From: G963674835 sp963674835
Lineage (GTDB): Bacteria > Planctomycetota > Planctomycetia > Pirellulales > Thermoguttaceae
Length of the DNA stretch: 64,000 nucleotides
Direction: 5' to 3'
NCBI GenBank assembly: GCA_963674835.2
Contig: CAXXKC010000002.1
Coordinates: 1,178,001 to 1,242,000, forward strand
The notes beneath the pieces were generated by a model, which searched no databases, had not been told where the DNA came from, and saw only the letters and a list, made by a program, of their open reading frames with translations. The number at the start of each line of letters is the position of its first letter. Position 1 is the stretch's first letter. Shown one piece after another: positions 63,710 through 64,000 of this stretch. The position numbers and the translations under genes were made by a program.

Positions 63710-64000
63710 TTGACACCGAAACAACGACGCATCGCGGAGTTGGCAGCGCAGGGACATTCGGTTGCGACCATCGCTTGCCGGCTGGGCACGTCAGAAAATG
63801 CCGTGCGGCTGATTCTGAGCCGACTTGGGATTTCAGCAGTACGCATCCCTCCGGGGTGCATGACTGTCCGCGACGCCGCACGCCGCGTCCCAACCCACAC
63901 CTGGGAACTCTACCGGGCGATCCGAAGCGGTAGTTTGAGGCACGTAAAGTCGGATGCTAGATACTTCGTGAAGGGGGAATGGGTTGATATCTGGCAACGA
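63710..64000 (+). CDS. HTH DNA-binding protein, partial (cut by the window edge)
   Basis: The 97 visible residues begin with a LuxR-type HTH: LTPKQRRIAELAAQGHSVAT then IACRLGTSENAVRLILSRLG. A second part, VRDAARRVPTHTWELYRAIR to SGSLRHVKSDARYFVKGEWV, resembles an HTH_17/excisionase module. TTG 63710 is chosen because GGAGG lies 5 bases upstream; GTG at 63698 is the in-frame alternative. It lies just inside the second putative element, where regulators and excisionases are expected. The frame continues past 64000. Confidence 0.7.
   Translation, partial: MTPKQRRIAELAAQGHSVATIACRLGTSENAVRLILSRLGISAVRIPPGCMTVRDAARRVPTHTWELYRAIRSGSLRHVKSDARYFVKGEWVDIWQR

Overview
The window is GC-rich bacterial DNA that most likely comes from a planctomycete, probably of the Pirellulales. 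This is inferred from family knowledge, not from a search. The signs are a giant secreted protein with the N-terminal CEPLEERALLS motif (LEPR-XLL type), tyrosine recombinases of a planctomycete-type clade paired with a small XRE regulator and a DUF3987 protein, small membrane proteins with NPY.SP or FRLRSILV leaders, many Tat- or Sec-exported sugar enzymes, and frequent weak or absent Shine-Dalgarno sites.

Layout. (1) 0-14.5 kb is a carbohydrate-degradation neighbourhood: a HEAT-repeat exported protein, a Tat-exported lactonase-fold propeller, a GH78 alpha-L-rhamnosidase, two exported beta-helix proteins of pectate-lyase type, a GH32/43-like exported protein in tandem with a GntR/FCD regulator, and a sialidase-fold protein. 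Together they suggest use of rhamnose-containing pectic or sulfated polysaccharide. (2) 14.6-21 kb holds a small membrane protein, DinB, a GAF/HD-GYP phosphodiesterase, a NUDIX hydrolase, a lone Flp pilin with its own terminator, a tetraheme cytochrome and a degenerate Tat-exported aldo/keto reductase. (3) 21.4-28.6 kb is one 2,333-residue polytopic membrane protein built from repeated modules, plus a small membrane partner. (4) 28.9-36.7 kb holds glmS, a FAD/Fe-S D-2-hydroxyacid dehydrogenase, a TIM-barrel sugar isomerase-like protein and a CDF metal exporter.

(5) 37.35-43.11 kb is a tRNA-Ile(CAU) gene carrying a 5.7-kb integrative element bounded by 26-bp direct repeats. The integrase gene runs into the tRNA, and a detached integrase C-terminal tail lies in the same reading frame at the opposite end, so attP sits inside the integrase gene. 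(6) 43.4-51.6 kb is a 2,712-residue secreted M23-peptidase/adhesin-like protein with four C-terminal repeats. (7) 51.8-53.0 kb is a scrapyard of integrase and IS701-type transposase fragments.

(8) 53.0-62.8 kb is ordinary chromosome: an M29 aminopeptidase, a sigma-54-activator-like regulator, a cysteine-less HesB/IscA-like protein, a Gfo/Idh oxidoreductase, an SDR epimerase, tyrS, membrane proteins and an SMP-30-like protein. (9) 62.8-64.0 kb contains a broken nucleotidyltransferase module, a second detached integrase tail and an HTH gene cut by the window edge, which look like the start of another element.

Strand composition changes across the window: the + strand is mostly G-rich to about 35 kb and C-rich beyond 53 kb whichever strand is coding, which suggests a replichore boundary in or near the accessory region.
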